In this document: positions 16,046 through 16,898 of the stretch, in pieces
Position numbering within the stretch: the stretch's first letter is position 1
Layout: every line of letters starts with the position of its first letter
Assembly (NCBI GenBank): GCA_028279155.1
Contig: JANQST010000269.1
Coordinates: 1-16,898 of the forward strand
Direction of reading: 5' to 3'
DNA length: 16,898 nucleotides
Source of the DNA: Cyclobacteriaceae bacterium
Lineage (GTDB): Bacteria; Bacteroidota; Bacteroidia; Cytophagales; Cyclobacteriaceae
Position numbers and translations under genes: made by a program
Notes under the pieces: generated by a model
The model's input: the letters and a program-made list of their open reading frames with translations, nothing else
Database searches by the model: none
What the model was told of the DNA's origin: nothing

Positions 16046-16898
16046 TTAAATATGATGATGTAAACTTTCTTGTAACATTGGATGATTCTTAGCAAACAAT
16101 GGAGCTTTAGCCAGCGAGCCAAGAACTACATATAAGAATGCGCTGAAGTAAACCAATATCAAACCTATTTCAAGGAAACCAAAGGAACCATTGTTACCAA
16201 GCGTTCCAGGAGTAACCATTAAATAAAAATCTAGCCAATGTCCGAATACCACAATTGGACATATCACTTTCAATATTCTTGAGTGTCTCTTCGAATCCCT
16301 TGTCATTAAAATCAAGAAAGGAAGGAAAAAGTTGAGAATCAAATTGATATAGAAAACCGGAGCATAATGACCTTTCCATCGCTCCATGAAATAAACAGTC
16401 TCTTCAGGTATGTGTGCATAGTAAATCAACATGAATTGTGAGAACCATACATACGTCCAGAAGATGGTAAACGCAAAAACAAATTTGCCTAGGTCATGAA
16501 TATGATTCTCGTTCACAACAGAGAGATATCCCTTATCCTTCAACATAATCACAATGAATAGTGTCAAAGCCAATCCTGCAACCCACCAGCTGGCAAAATT
16601 GTACCAGCCGAACATCGTGCTGAACCAGTGTGTGTCGATTGACATCACCCAATCCCAGGCAGCCATTGAAGAAGAAACTGCGAAGAATACAAGGAAAAAG
16701 GCCGAAACCGATCTCATCTTGTACCACGTAGCTGATCCACCTTCAAGATCTTCCTGAAAAGCCAGTTTCCTTAGCTGTCGGAAAAACAAATACCAAACAG
16801 CAAAGAAGATCACCATTCTTCCAACGAAGAAGATCGGAAATTCTCCCCCTTGCAATGGCCAGAAGAAATATGCTGCCTTACCTTTAATTATATCATCA
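16046..16898 (-). CDS. actF: Alternative complex III subunit F (quinol:cytochrome c oxidoreductase), C-terminal part
   Basis: This is the last 283 codons of ActF, a polytopic NrfD-like membrane subunit of alternative complex III, which oxidises quinol and passes electrons towards the oxidase. The frame stays open to the window edge (DDIIKGKAAYFFWP precedes LQGGEFPIFF), so the gene begins outside. A TTG at 16855 is only an internal Leu codon. Typical stretches are VMSIDTHWFSTMFGWYNFAS, TYVWFSQFMLIYYAHIPEET and FGHWLDFYLMVTPG. The C terminus ends LHHHI. About seven membrane helices remain. It is followed after 14 bases by coxB, the usual actABCDEF-cox arrangement in Bacteroidetes, where the two complexes can form a supercomplex. 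The other act genes are expected just beyond the right edge. Confidence 0.92.
   Translation of the reverse strand, partial: DDIIKGKAAYFFWPLQGGEFPIFFVGRMVIFFAVWYLFFRQLRKLAFQEDLEGGSATWYKMRSVSAFFLVFFAVSSSMAAWDWVMSIDTHWFSTMFGWYNFASWWVAGLALTLFIVIMLKDKGYLSVVNENHIHDLGKFVFAFTIFWTYVWFSQFMLIYYAHIPEETVYFMERWKGHYAPVFYINLILNFFLPFLILMTRDSKRHSRILKVICPIVVFGHWLDFYLMVTPGTLGNNGSFGFLEIGLILVYFSAFLYVVLGSLAKAPLFAKNHPMLQESLHHHI

Noticed and set aside
16853..16855. TTG as a start for the complex III subunit
   Set aside because: The frame is open upstream to the window edge and encodes sequence that continues the protein, so the codon is an internal Leu of a gene cut by the window.

Overview
The window looks like part of the chromosome of an aerobic Bacteroidetes bacterium, probably of the Cytophagales type. 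This is inferred from moderately AT-rich DNA, a cytochrome oxidase operon in the order actF-coxB-coxA-ctaA-ctaB-coxC-coxC-cox4, two tandem subunit III genes, and accessory proteins typical of that phylum (DUF420, DUF983, a large outer-membrane barrel). Almost everything lies on the minus strand. No RNA gene, insertion sequence, CRISPR array or prophage gene was seen, and no stretch without a gene exceeds 300 bases.

Right-hand part (16898 down to about 9480, minus strand): the 3' part of actF (alternative complex III, a quinol:cytochrome c oxidoreductase) runs in from outside the window. It is followed by coxB, coxA, the heme A pathway genes ctaA and ctaB, two subunit III genes and a small subunit IV gene. 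Gaps are a few bases or 4-base stop/start overlaps (ATGA, TTGA, ATGA), so heme A synthesis appears translationally coupled to the structural subunits. Together these genes would build an electron route from quinol through complex III to an aa3-type oxygen reductase.

Middle (about 9474 to 7913, minus strand): four small membrane proteins probably serve oxidase assembly. They are a SCO-like protein without the copper-binding cysteine pair, a DUF420 protein with an EF-hand-like loop, an 84-residue protein with a CxxC just after its signal sequence, and a DUF983 protein with two CxxC pairs. Two of the four use non-ATG starts (TTG, GTG), and neighbouring genes overlap. This is the least understood part of the window.

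Left-hand part (7871 to 1142, minus strand): a very large NtrY-like membrane histidine kinase overlaps by 47 bases the start of a 1142-residue outer-membrane beta-barrel protein of unknown function. No response regulator gene is adjacent. After a 96-base gap comes a beta-class carbonic anhydrase (1045 to 476). It converges on the 3' end of a class III nucleotide cyclase on the plus strand (1 to 450). A strong hairpin terminator between them overlaps the cyclase stop codon.

Most of the window is a conserved respiratory locus, not a new system. The points most worth a second look are the SCO-like protein lacking copper ligands next to the CxxC micro-protein, the EF-hand-like loop in DUF420, the overlapping kinase/barrel pair, and the altered substrate-selecting positions of the cyclase.
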